Shown: piece after piece, positions 5,991 to 12,466 of the stretch | Layout: each line of letters begins with the position of its first letter | How positions within the stretch are numbered: position 1 is the stretch's first letter | NCBI GenBank assembly: GCA_021804305.1 | Contig: JAJZKF010000011.1 | Span: 1-12,841, forward strand | Source: Microcaldota archaeon | GTDB lineage: Archaea > Micrarchaeota > Micrarchaeia > Micrarchaeales > CABMGC01 | Reading direction: 5' to 3' | DNA: 12,841 nucleotides | The notes under the pieces: generated by a model | What the model was told of the DNA's origin: nothing | Database searches by the model: none | The model's input: only the letters and a program-made list of their open reading frames with translations | Translations under genes and position numbers: made by a program

Positions 5991-7510
5991 GAGATCAGTC
6001 CGTTCACTATGCAGTACGCGCTTGTCATCTTGCCATCGGCAGTCGAGTTGTAGTCCTGGGTGTTCGGCAGGTTTGCGATCCATGTGTACGGGACGTCATA
6101 CTCTCCGTCGCAGCTGATCGCGGTCGAGGTCCTGTTTGCGGGAAGCACCGCATAGAGGCTTGCCACTGTCGATTGGCCGCCGGGGAGAATGTACGGTATC
6201 AGTTCGTTGTAGAGGAGCAGGCCCTTTCCGTCAGCCCCCAGGTCGTAGACCGTTGCCGTCGATCCGGCATTGTTGATGAATATCAACTTGCCAAGCACTG
6301 TTGCATTCCTCAGAAGCGCCGAGGTCTCGGTCTGGTTAGGAGAGATCAGGATTATCCCTATCGGGGCTGTTGAGTTGAATGTGGCATTTGTGATCTGAAG
6401 GATTATCTCGTTGTGCAGCGTGTCCTGTAGCTCCGCCTGTGTAAAGCCGCTCATGTTTGATGTCCTGAAGAGAGGAGCAACGGAGCCGGCATTAAAGCCG
6501 ACACGGTTGTAGAGCGTTATCGGCGAGATGACCTGCGCGGAGTGGTAGTTGACGGTCATAAGGAAGTAGATTAAGGTGAAGAGCATGGCGAGCGCGACGC
6601 CCCATCCGTAGTGCCCCTTATGCCTCGATCTCTGCATTCCATGGGTCGTCGCGGTCCTCTTCTTTGATGGGAATCCGAGCCCGTACTTGCCTGATATGAG
6701 TATCATCACTATTATGGAGATGTAGAAGAGCAGGACGCCTGCGAATATGTGGATCGTGAGTATCGCGTTGCTCGGTCCGTAGTAGAACCATGCCATGGTT
6801 ATGCCGAGCATTCTCAGTACGTTCAGGAGAAGCACAAGGCCGAACCCGCTCGCAACCCACATGGCCTTCTTGGCCAGCTTTCCTTCATAGAGGTAGGCGA
6901 GCGGGGCTAGGAACATTATCGTTGCGATGAGCACGCCTATGCCTACGCACGTCTGGCCTATCCCTACGGCATAGCTGTTCGCGGTTATGGTGAACGGAGC
7001 GGTGTAGCTGACGTGCGCGAAGAATGGCTTGATGATGTTGTATATGAAGAGGGTGTTGCCAACGACAAATCCGTAGTTGGCCGAGGAGAGCCAGATCAGC
7101 AGGCTGGGCGACGCGAAGAGCGCGTAGGTCATTATCGCCTTGAACTTGCCGATGTTCCTGAGCCCGAAGATCAGTATCGCAAGCGAGGCGATGAGGAGCG
7201 GGAAGAGGAGCATGTCTATGCGGAACGAGAGGTAGAGGAATGAGAGTGAGATACTGAGCCAGAGGGTGAGAAGCACGAAGATTGCGAAGAGCGCAATCCC
7301 GATAAGCGCATCGCGTCTCCTCACCTCCGGTATGATATCCTCCTTGAGTATGAATATTGCAAAGAGAGGGAGCATCAGCATAGGCACGACTATGTACGTC
7401 GAGAAGTCCGAGTCGCTTATCTGCAGCGGGGTTACGTAGAACGAGTTTATCAGCGCGGCGATTATGAGGATCGTGAATAATATGATCCCGAATCTCTTGC
7501 CGTACGCCAT
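5987..7510 (-). CDS. Archaeosortase/exosortase-like multi-pass membrane transpeptidase with C-terminal extracellular domain
   Basis: 507 residues. The first 275 carry about eight to nine hydrophobic helices with the exosortase catalytic signature: Cys188 in GIGQTCVGIGVL, Arg233 in LLLNVLRMLGI and His254 in ILTIHIFAGVLLF. These residues cleave sorting signals at the C-termini of surface proteins and attach them to lipid or pass them to glycan in archaea and bacteria. After a basic cytoplasmic loop (about 283-300), one more helix (about 302-321) leads to a roughly 185-residue external domain with several N-X-S/T sequons and two cysteines (Cys467, Cys500) that could form a disulfide. This tail is not part of the minimal family. 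The stop overlaps the Nudix-UDG start. Its substrate is not identifiable in the window; the Lon-like protease has a membrane helix plus basic tail, superficially like a sorting signal, but lacks an obvious motif. Confidence 0.88.
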   Translation of the reverse strand: MAYGKRFGIILFTILIIAALINSFYVTPLQISDSDFSTYIVVPMLMLPLFAIFILKEDIIPEVRRRDALIGIALFAIFVLLTLWLSISLSFLYLSFRIDMLLFPLLIASLAILIFGLRNIGKFKAIMTYALFASPSLLIWLSSANYGFVVGNTLFIYNIIKPFFAHVSYTAPFTITANSYAVGIGQTCVGIGVLIATIMFLAPLAYLYEGKLAKKAMWVASGFGLVLLLNVLRMLGITMAWFYYGPSNAILTIHIFAGVLLFYISIIVMILISGKYGLGFPSKKRTATTHGMQRSRHKGHYGWGVALAMLFTLIYFLMTVNYHSAQVISPITLYNRVGFNAGSVAPLFRTSNMSGFTQAELQDTLHNEIILQITNATFNSTAPIGIILISPNQTETSALLRNATVLGKLIFINNAGSTATVYDLGADGKGLLLYNELIPYILPGGQSTVASLYAVLPANRTSTAISCDGEYDVPYTWIANLPNTQDYNSTADGKMTSAYCIVNGLIS

Positions 7511-7633
7511 CTAGACACCAAATGCCCTCAGTCGATATGGACTTCATCATTATTCAGCAGTTACTCTTGTCTTCACGGGGCAGTGCTAATATGCTTTATC
7601 AGGTATATATATCCTTAACCCGGAGGTATGACC
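7511..7633. promoter_or_regulatory. Divergent promoter region between the archaeosortase-like and archease genes
   Basis: About 120 non-coding bases separate two divergent genes. On the plus strand, CTTTATC (7594-7600) and TATATATAT (7604-7612) are TATA candidates for archease, and GGAGG (7622-7626) is a strong ribosome-binding site. On the minus strand, an AT-rich CTGAATAATGATG block (about 7545-7557) sits about 40 bases from the archaeosortase ATG and could be its TATA box. No operator repeat was seen. Confidence 0.5.
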
Positions 7634-8074
7634 ATGCAAGAAAAACGGTTCAGGTACGTCTCTCACACGGCCGATGTTGCATTCGTAGCTTATGGCAAGA
7701 CTTTCAAGGCCGCGCTCCAGAATGCGGCCCTCGCATTGCTGAATGTGATGCTTGACGTGAAGAAGGTCGAGGGCGTCGAGATGAAGGCTAAGGTGAAGCT
7801 GATCTCGGAGGATGCTGGAAGCAGGGAGGACCTTGTCTGGTTCATGCTTCAGGACGTCCTCTCAATAATAGACGCGGAGAAGCTGAACGCGTTTGGAATG
7901 GAGGTTGAGAGCATAAACGAGACGGGATCCGGAGTCTCGGCAAAGGCTAGGCTTCTGTACAAACCAGTCGAGGCGGACTTCGCCATGCTCTCCGTAAAGG
8001 CGGTGACGCCGCACGGGCTTAAGGTTGAGAGGACCAAGACCGGTTACTCGATAAGTGTTGTTGTCGACGTATGA
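7634..8074 (+). CDS. Archease (RtcB tRNA-ligase activating protein)
   Basis: 146 residues from the ATG at 7634. The ATG at 7628, two codons earlier, is only one base from the GGAGG at 7622-7626, whereas 7634 is spaced by seven, so I prefer 7634. Family motifs are clear: YVSHTADVAFVAYGKTFKAAL near the N-terminus (HTAD with metal-binding His/Asp), an internal EDLVWFMLQDVLSIID helix, and C-terminal VKAVTPHGLKVERTKTGYSISVVVDV. Archease speeds guanylylation and turnover of the 3'-phosphate RNA ligase RtcB in tRNA splicing and RNA repair. RtcB is not in this window. The gene stands alone on the plus strand, with the next plus-strand gene 89 bases downstream behind its own TATA-like box. Confidence 0.93.
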   Translation: MQEKRFRYVSHTADVAFVAYGKTFKAALQNAALALLNVMLDVKKVEGVEMKAKVKLISEDAGSREDLVWFMLQDVLSIIDAEKLNAFGMEVESINETGSGVSAKARLLYKPVEADFAMLSVKAVTPHGLKVERTKTGYSISVVVDV

Positions 8075-8117
8075 CTGCAATCACGCAGGCGGGAAGACTG
8101 AATCCTGATGGAAAGCC

Positions 8118-8125
8118 GTATATAC
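8118..8125 (+). promoter_or_regulatory. TATA-like box for the PH/rhodanese gene
   Basis: GTATATAC, centred about 42 bases ahead of the ATG at 8164, would place transcription start near 8147 with a short leader. A second AT block (CATATAGTAT, 8136-8145) lies nearer. The leader has no clear Shine-Dalgarno apart from GGCGG/CCGG just before the ATG. Confidence 0.4.
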
Positions 8126-8163
8126 TTGAACATGTCATATAGTATCAGCATGAGGCGGTCCGG

Positions 8164-9057
8164 ATGGCTGCTGAAACACGTGTCGAAAATGCAATAAGGA
8201 AGGCGACGGAGGATTACAGGAATAGCGAGGTCTACAAGCAGCACAAGCACGGAAGGCGCTGCATGAACATAATAAAGGGGGTCATGGCCCGCAACGAGGA
8301 GACCATAATGGAGGTCAGGCAGAGCCACTTCAGGTCCATTGCTCCTGACAGGTTCATTATCACGAACAAGAGGATAATGCCCGTGCGGCCATCGTTGTTC
8401 GGCCTCTACACGGGAAAGAACCTCTTCTCGCCCACTGATATAGCGTTCATACCATACCAGCACGTCATAAGCGTCATAATATCCAGGGGCATCTTCTTCT
8501 CGACGATACACATGAGGATAATCGGTTCTACAGAGAGCAAGTCGGCCATACGGGAGGGAGAGCTTGAAGGCCTCTGGCACAACGACGCATTGAGATTCGC
8601 AAACTTTATCGAGGACGTCATAGGCGCCGAGGGGCCCGACCACGAGAAGGAGGCGGAATCGGAGAAGGTTGAGATTGCCCAGCAGCAGCACTGGACTAAG
8701 CCTATGGACAATGAGCCGCTCGATGAGGTCAGGATGGTGAACCTTGACGAGGCCAGGAGGATAGTGGAGGACAGGGGCCTGAAAGTGATCTGGCTCGGAG
8801 TAGAAAATGTGCACAGGATAGGCATGCTCCTTGACGTAAGCGAGTCTCGCGTCGAGAAGCTCGAGATGACGCACATGCCCTCAATGGACGCCGAGAGCCT
8901 GCAGGCCCTCAAGGACAGCGTCCTGGTCTGCTACGACGACAGCGTGGCATCCCACATGGCCAGGTTCCTGAAGAAGGAGTACGGCGTGGACACTTACGTG
9001 CTCGAAGGAGGCATAAAGGAGGTCGCAGTTGCCTACCAGAAGGAGTTCAGCGGATAG
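8164..9057 (+). CDS. PH-like domain fused to a rhodanese-like domain, function unknown
   Basis: 297 residues, no signal peptide or membrane helix. Residues about 35-155 resemble the bacterial/archaeal PH-like (YokE/bPH type) domain: GVMARNEETIMEV, FIITNKRIMPV, IPYQHVISVIISRGIFFSTIHMRI and a C-terminal helix DALRFANFIEDVI. A charged, Gln-rich linker (about 156-185) leads to a rhodanese-like domain (about 190-292). Cys256 of VLVCYDDSVAS takes the active-site cysteine position, followed by the helix MARFLKKEYG and strand TYVLEGGI, the hallmark rhodanese LEGG turn. The loop after the cysteine carries two Asp rather than the usual Arg/Gly, so sulfur-transferase activity is uncertain. Possibly a membrane- or partner-binding sulfur carrier or sensor. 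The fusion is unfamiliar to me; domain calls are moderate (PH) to good (rhodanese). Confidence 0.75.
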   Translation: MAAETRVENAIRKATEDYRNSEVYKQHKHGRRCMNIIKGVMARNEETIMEVRQSHFRSIAPDRFIITNKRIMPVRPSLFGLYTGKNLFSPTDIAFIPYQHVISVIISRGIFFSTIHMRIIGSTESKSAIREGELEGLWHNDALRFANFIEDVIGAEGPDHEKEAESEKVEIAQQQHWTKPMDNEPLDEVRMVNLDEARRIVEDRGLKVIWLGVENVHRIGMLLDVSESRVEKLEMTHMPSMDAESLQALKDSVLVCYDDSVASHMARFLKKEYGVDTYVLEGGIKEVAVAYQKEFSG

Positions 9058-9078
9058 ATTATAATGCTGCAGGATATT

Positions 9079-9474
9079 CTAGAGCCCCCAGCTTGCCTTC
9101 CTTGTCGGAGAGAGCCTTATTATCACGTCCTCTCCCCCCTTTATCGGGTTCTTCTTGTAGTAATCGTGATCGGTATTGAGGAGATGCATCGCCTCGGTGA
9201 ACTCGTCGCCGTTCCCGAGTATCTCTGCGGTTCCCTGGAACGTTATCCCATGCACTCTCCTCCCGTACACGTCTATCACTATTGATATCCTCTTGTTCAC
9301 CTTGAGGTGTTGCAGCTTCTTCGTTCCGAAGTCGGTCGCAAAGTAGATGAGGCCCTTATGGAACGAGTAGAGGACAGGAGTTGTCTGCGGCCATCCGTGC
9401 TCAGAGACCGTCGAGACCCTCCCCACCTTCTCTGACCTGATGAACTCCGTCTCCTTAGCCGTAAGTTTTATCAT
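9079..9474 (-). CDS. Pyridoxamine 5'-phosphate oxidase-like flavin/F420-binding split-barrel protein
   Basis: 131 residues, typical for small PPOX-family proteins. The N-terminal helix LTAKETEFIRSEKVGRVSTV leads into strands GWPQTTPVLYSFHKGLIYFAT and TKKLQHLKVNKRISIVIDVY, the classic FMN/F420-binding split-barrel pattern, then VHGITFQGTAEIL and the C-terminal VIIRLSPTRKASWGL. Members bind FMN or F420 and perform diverse redox reactions, so the substrate cannot be named. It starts 11 bases after the KaiC-like gene's stop, implying one transcript. No Shine-Dalgarno is visible. It is convergent to the PH/rhodanese gene with a 21-base gap. Confidence 0.88.
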   Translation of the reverse strand: MIKLTAKETEFIRSEKVGRVSTVSEHGWPQTTPVLYSFHKGLIYFATDFGTKKLQHLKVNKRISIVIDVYGRRVHGITFQGTAEILGNGDEFTEAMHLLNTDHDYYKKNPIKGGEDVIIRLSPTRKASWGL

Positions 9475-9485
9475 AAAAATCGACT

Positions 9486-10217
9486 TTACTGGATCGACCT
9501 TGTCGCCATTATGCCGTTGGGAGTCATGTCAAGCGTTATCGGCGATCCATCGTACTTCGAGTAGCGCATCTTCTGGACCGAGGCCGTGTGCCTGACCGAT
9601 GTTCCGTCCCTGGTGTTGACGAGCTTTATGACTCCGTCGAACATCGACTGCTCGAAGAGGCCCGGCATCTCCCCCCTGTCCGGCGGAACCTCCATCGTTA
9701 TTATGCTCGTGACGCCAAGCTCGTGGAAGCTCTGCGTCATGTAGTTCACTATCCTGGTAAAGCTCCTGTCGTCTTCCAGAAGGGCCCGGAGAAGGCTCAG
9801 CGAGTCCACTGCTACCAGTTGCGCGTTGGAGTCCTGAACCGCCTTAAGCACACCCGCAACGAATGTCATCTCGTCCTCCTTCGTCTTTATCTGCGCGTTC
9901 GTGGTGTCCTCTGCTATCGTGAGCGCCCCGCTCTGCATCAACGGGCTTATGTCCCTTATGTTAGCGAATGCGCTGTTGACGTTCCTGAGCACGTCCGATC
10001 CCTTCTGGTCTATTGCTACGTATACGCACCGCTTGCCCTGCTTGGCATTGTTGTATAATAGATGAAATGCCAGAAGCGACTTCCCTGATCCTGACTCGCC
10101 GATAAGGAGATTCTGGCTCCCCTGCGGAATTCCACCGAAGAGCATACTGTCAAGCTCCTCTACCCCGGTCTTTAGCCTGTTGCCCCCATACCCCTGATTC
10201 TCCAATGGTGTCGTCAT
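9486..10217 (-). CDS. KaiC-like RecA-superfamily ATPase, single domain
   Basis: 243 residues from the ATG at 10217; an in-frame GTG at 10226 would add three residues. The opening TGVEELDSMLFGGIPQGSQNLLIGESGSGKS is diagnostic of the KaiC/RadA group, with Walker A GESGSGKS at about residues 40-47. Walker B LVAVDSLSLL ends at Asp138. After the first core strand, the KaiC catalytic pair (usually Glu-Glu) reads Asp-Gln (VAIDQKGSDVL), so ATP hydrolysis may be reduced or altered. The C-terminal SITLDMTPNGIMATRS is typical of stand-alone archaeal KaiC-like proteins. Such proteins act as regulatory or signalling ATPases in archaea; no partner kinase or receiver is present here. A TATA-like ACTTAAATC (10264-10273, minus) lies about 50 bases upstream. 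First gene of a likely pair with the PPOX protein. Confidence 0.88.
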   Translation of the reverse strand: MTTPLENQGYGGNRLKTGVEELDSMLFGGIPQGSQNLLIGESGSGKSLLAFHLLYNNAKQGKRCVYVAIDQKGSDVLRNVNSAFANIRDISPLMQSGALTIAEDTTNAQIKTKEDEMTFVAGVLKAVQDSNAQLVAVDSLSLLRALLEDDRSFTRIVNYMTQSFHELGVTSIITMEVPPDRGEMPGLFEQSMFDGVIKLVNTRDGTSVRHTASVQKMRYSKYDGSPITLDMTPNGIMATRSIQ

Positions 10218-10483
10218 TCTTACCACGTAACCCGTCTGAGCATGGTAATACTACTGAGTCAGTCAGATTTAAGTACCCTCCCTCTGAAGACCCACAACCC
10301 AGACACTATAATATCAGCGTTTTCTCATATTTAAAGGCTACTTTTGCCGGTTCTGTCAACAAACTCGTCTGTTTTTCAGGGCTGTCGCATTTTGTCAGTT
10401 TTACCGAAACGTTGCTACTACCTTTTCAAAATCAAATTCCTATTTATATCCAAAGCGAAAGCTCGGTTTCTTGGGGTGGATGA
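10218..10483. other. Non-coding boundary between core chromosome and the AT-rich island, with promoters
   Basis: This gap holds a minus-strand TATA candidate for the KaiC-like gene (10264-10273) and, on the plus strand, CATATTTAAAGG (10326-10337) and CTATTTATATCC (10439-10450). Base composition moves from mixed to AT-rich across it. An open frame spans most of it on the plus strand, but it crosses the KaiC-like start, has no ribosome-binding site and matches no family I know, so I treat it as non-coding. I see no tRNA-like repeat or attachment site. Confidence 0.5.
10441..10450 (+). promoter_or_regulatory. TATA box and ribosome-binding site for the two-gene small-protein operon
   Basis: TATTTATATC is centred about 38 bases upstream of the ATG at 10484, predicting a start site near 10471. 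A strong GGGGTGG ribosome-binding site lies at 10473-10479, four bases before that ATG. An earlier ATG at 10480 opens only a six-codon frame and is probably not used. Confidence 0.6.
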
Positions 10484-10648
10484 ATGACAATTATGGATAA
10501 AATTAAACATTTCTTTGGGGCAGAAAGGAATAAAAAGTTCAAAGATGATGAAGTAACCATGCCAAGACGTAGAAAAAGAGTGAGCTTTACCACATGGTAT
10601 GGTGATAGGGTTACATTCTATGTAAGGAGGCGAAGGAGAAGAAAATGA
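10484..10648 (+). CDS. 54-residue basic, arginine-rich small protein, unknown function
   Basis: The frame starts MTIMDKIKHFFGAERN and ends in a run of six arginines plus lysine. The middle, MPRRRKRVSFTTWYGDRVTFYV, looks like a two-stranded beta hairpin bracketed by basic patches, so nucleic-acid or membrane-surface binding is possible but unproven. Evidence that it is real: a well-spaced GGGGTGG ribosome-binding site, a TATA box at the right distance, and a TGA that overlaps the next ATG (ATGA, 10645-10648), a classic coupled arrangement. An in-frame ATG at 10493 is an alternative start. The codon use is AT-rich like the downstream gene and unlike the genes at 1-10226. I do not recognise a family. 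Confidence 0.7.
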   Translation: MTIMDKIKHFFGAERNKKFKDDEVTMPRRRKRVSFTTWYGDRVTFYVRRRRRRK

Positions 10649-11232
10649 AACGCAGAGTCAATAAACAAAAATTAATTCAAGAAATCAGTGGAAATGTTAT
10701 CTCCATTCACAAAGAGGTAGAAGATAACCTTGAAATAGATAGAAAAATTACTGATTGTATAGCAAACCTTAACGATTATGACGAAGATGCGCTACTACGT
10801 ATCCATTTGAAATTGTTTCTTGACTATTCGGAGTATACAATAAAGTATATCCACACTATTCTTGATAGCTTTAAGCTAGTAGATGATACCAAACAATATA
10901 GAATAGAACTTATGGGGTATGAAAAAGGGCACAAGCAATTATCAGACATAACTCGTGTAAAAAAAGAAGATGTTGCTAATGGTAAGGCACTTTTTGGCGG
11001 TCTGGTAGAATTGGCAGATATATTAGAAGCATTAGTCCCACAATTTAAAAGCACGGAGAGAAGAAAATTCATATACTATTTCTCACCACTTGCAACAGTG
11101 GTATCTGCGGTTTATATCGCAGTTATTCAGTTACTGACCTCTTTCCCAGACCCTATTAAAATTGCACTCTTAATCTATCTACCTGTAATATTAGCTGGCC
11201 TCTGGCTTTTGTTAAGAAGGTATCTGAGATGA
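10645..11232 (+). CDS. Helical protein with two C-terminal membrane helices, unknown function
   Basis: 195 residues. Residues 1-135 are predicted to be mostly alpha-helical and charged, with few cysteines (one at 38). Basic STERRK (136-141) precedes two hydrophobic helices at about 146-166 and 170-190, joined by a very short turn (SFPDP), then a basic RRYLR tail. Both ends of the hairpin would therefore face the cytoplasm, with the large N-terminal domain inside. The layout resembles small effector or holin-like membrane proteins of mobile elements, but no motif supports a function. It is coupled (ATGA) to the arginine-rich small protein and is AT-rich. The last 21 bases overlap the convergent transposase end, so its C-terminus could have been altered by the insertion. 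Confidence 0.75.
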   Translation: MKRRVNKQKLIQEISGNVISIHKEVEDNLEIDRKITDCIANLNDYDEDALLRIHLKLFLDYSEYTIKYIHTILDSFKLVDDTKQYRIELMGYEKGHKQLSDITRVKKEDVANGKALFGGLVELADILEALVPQFKSTERRKFIYYFSPLATVVSAVYIAVIQLLTSFPDPIKIALLIYLPVILAGLWLLLRRYLR

Positions 11233-12411
11233 GGATAAGTCTTGATAATTACTTAATTTTATCAAGCTTAACCACCTATTCCTCTCAACACCTATGCTTA
11301 TCCCAGCTACCTCTGATGGTGTAAGCCCATTCAAAGCCACGTGTGGCTTTACGAAGTTGTAATAGGTTTTCCAATTCTCAATATATCTATCTGCGGTCTT
11401 TTCGCTCTTGAAGCCACGAATAACTTTATCTCTTTCCCTGAATGTTGCATGGTATCTTTCTATCATCTGATTATCAACTTTCTTGGTTATATGGTTCACT
11501 CCAACTCTGTTATTGAGGACAAAGTCATGTGCATGAGTTGGGAACTCCCTTCTTATTGCCTTCTTGTAAAATTGTCCTTTATCAGTAGCTACGAAGTCGG
11601 GCTTTTGTGAGATAACTGCCTTTGCCTTCTGAATAATGCCTCTCGCATCCTTTATTCTTCTTACTTTGGTTACCTGCGTTGCAAGTAAGAACCTCGTCTT
11701 ATTATCAAGAGCATTCCAGCACCATTCATTATCCTTGCCTACCTGTATCATCTGCTCGTCTATGTGCATGATGTCGCTTGTCTGGGGCTTTAGATTTGCT
11801 GTGTAATTGTTTATCTTTGCCATAAAGCGATTAATCCAGCGTCTTACTGTTTCGTGGTGCAGTTTTAAGCCAAAGTTCTTGTATAGCGTATCTTGTATAT
11901 CCCTAAGTGAATTGCCCTTGTAATACATATCAAGGACAAGACAGACCATTCTTGCGTTGCCTTTAAGGTGCTTTGTAAGGTCTAATATGAAGTAAGCACC
12001 ACAGTTAAGGCACTTATATTTCTGCTTGCTACCTGACTTGTTCTTGCGTATGCCCTGTTTGCTTATATTTGGGCTTTGGCACTCTGGGCATTCCTTCTTG
12101 TCTATTATGCCATCAAGGTTGAAATCTTCCGTTTCTACCCTGTTTTTGAGCTTGTTAAAGAAGATTATGGCATTTATGTGCTTGCAGTATAATCCTCTCT
12201 CTTTGCACCTATTCATATAGTCAGGGCAGGTGCATGAATAAGCGTCTAAGTGCCTAACTTTATACTGTGAATTGCCATCTGAAGAAGGTACTATGTAGGT
12301 AGTAGCATTAACTACTTGTGGCACTCTTTCTTTGAGTAATGCCAATCCTCTCTCTTTTCTTACCTTTGAAAGCCCTTCAAGGTCTGTTTGTTCTGCGACC
12401 ATAATTATCAT
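11212..12411 (-). CDS. DDE transposase (IS6/IS240-like) with N-terminal SWIM finger and zinc ribbon
   Basis: 399 residues from the ATG at 12411; an alternative ATG at 12402 is also in frame. Residues about 50-82 form a SWIM zinc finger (Cys60, Cys62, Cys76, His78; CTCPDYMNRC ... YCKH). Residues 108-138 form a zinc ribbon (CPEC ... CLNC). A helix-turn-helix lies at about 167-193 (SLRDIQDTLYKNFG ... HHETVRRWINRF). The catalytic triad is Asp218 (MHIDEQ), Asp277 (ATDKGQFY) and Glu318 (NQMIERYH), followed by RDKVIRGFKS and a YYNFVKPH..L.G.TP motif as in IS6/IS240 transposases. It catalyses cut-and-paste or copy-in transposition of its own element. All catalytic residues are present, so it may be active. 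The SWIM addition roughly explains the length excess over 230-residue IS6 enzymes. AT-rich codon use marks it as acquired. Confidence 0.9.
   Translation of the reverse strand: MIIMVAEQTDLEGLSKVRKERGLALLKERVPQVVNATTYIVPSSDGNSQYKVRHLDAYSCTCPDYMNRCKERGLYCKHINAIIFFNKLKNRVETEDFNLDGIIDKKECPECQSPNISKQGIRKNKSGSKQKYKCLNCGAYFILDLTKHLKGNARMVCLVLDMYYKGNSLRDIQDTLYKNFGLKLHHETVRRWINRFMAKINNYTANLKPQTSDIMHIDEQMIQVGKDNEWCWNALDNKTRFLLATQVTKVRRIKDARGIIQKAKAVISQKPDFVATDKGQFYKKAIRREFPTHAHDFVLNNRVGVNHITKKVDNQMIERYHATFRERDKVIRGFKSEKTADRYIENWKTYYNFVKPHVALNGLTPSEVAGISIGVERNRWLSLIKLSNYQDLSSSQIPS
11241..11266. repeat. Hairpin-forming inverted repeat in the 3' end of the transposase gene
   Basis: CTTGATAA (11241-11248) pairs with TTATCAAG (11259-11266) around a ten-base AT-rich loop. 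It sits close to the end of the convergent membrane-protein gene, so it could help terminate that transcript or hinder readthrough into the transposase. It may equally be chance in coding sequence. Confidence 0.35.
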
Positions 12412-12433
12412 ACTTACAATATTTACTATACGT
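12329..12433 (-). repeat. Arm 1 of a 105-base perfect inverted repeat (5' end of IS copy 1)
   Basis: Every base is the reverse complement of 12737-12841, checked by eye. It covers 22 bases upstream of the transposase ATG plus the first 83 coding bases. The match runs to the window edge and is probably longer. Confidence 0.95.
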
Positions 12434-12438
12434 ATTAT
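12424..12438. repeat. 15-base inverted repeat arm with ATACGTAT core, possible operator
   Basis: TACTATACGTATTAT is the exact reverse complement of 12467-12481. It contains the perfect palindrome ATACGTAT and spans the upstream end of IS copy 1, 13-27 bases ahead of the transposase ATG, where a bound repressor would interfere with transcription. Binding by the adjacent ribbon-helix-helix protein is inference. Confidence 0.5.
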
Positions 12439-12448
12439 GAATAAACAG

Positions 12449-12459
12449 ATATATAAACC
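12449..12459. promoter_or_regulatory. Shared TATA region between RHH gene and transposase
   Basis: GATATATAAAC on the plus strand is centred 27 bases before the RHH ATG at 12481, the distance expected for a leaderless archaeal mRNA. On the other strand the same block reads GTTTATATATC, centred about 43 bases before the transposase ATG at 12411. A second minus-strand candidate (GTTTATTCAT, 12437-12446) is closer. Confidence 0.55.
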
Positions 12460-12466
12460 TTTGCGT

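Larger units (their letters stand above)
11212..12433 (-). mobile_element. IS6/IS240-like insertion sequence, copy 1 (upstream end at 12433; downstream end uncertain)
   Basis: The upstream end is set by comparison with the inverted copy at 12737. The two are identical from ACGTATAGTAAATATTG inward and differ immediately outside (T before ACGT here, A there). The end downstream of the transposase cannot be placed because copy 2 runs off the window. No matching inverted terminal repeat was found at 11100-11215, so the given boundary is simply the transposase stop. Confidence 0.7.

Noticed and set aside
5499..6053. Plus-strand frame of 184 codons
   Set aside because: Leu/Pro-rich antisense shadow of the Nudix-UDG gene, no start signals.
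5991..6083. In-frame upstream start giving a 352-residue Nudix-UDG protein
   Set aside because: The extra 31 residues lie wholly within the archaeosortase-like gene and match no domain; the ATG at 5990 forms an ATGA overlap and starts right before the Nudix fold.
6885..7550. Long minus-strand frame of 221 codons
   Set aside because: Arg/His/Ala-rich shadow in another frame of the archaeosortase-like membrane gene, with no recognisable motif.
8044..8874. Long minus-strand frame of 276 codons
   Set aside because: Antisense shadow of the PH/rhodanese gene, low-complexity Tyr/Val/His-rich product, crosses the archease end.
10227..10300. Integration at a tRNA gene (att site) at the island edge
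   Set aside because: No tRNA gene or tRNA 3' fragment lies near the boundary; the only tRNA in the window is 5 kb away.
10205..10483. Plus-strand frame of 92 codons upstream of the small-protein operon
   Set aside because: Starts inside the KaiC-like gene, lacks a ribosome-binding site, contains the operon's TATA box, and has no recognisable protein pattern.
11100..11215. Matching terminal inverted repeat for the far end of IS copy 1
   Set aside because: No convincing match to ACGTATAGTAAATATTG was found; ACCTGTAATATTA near 11181 is too weak.
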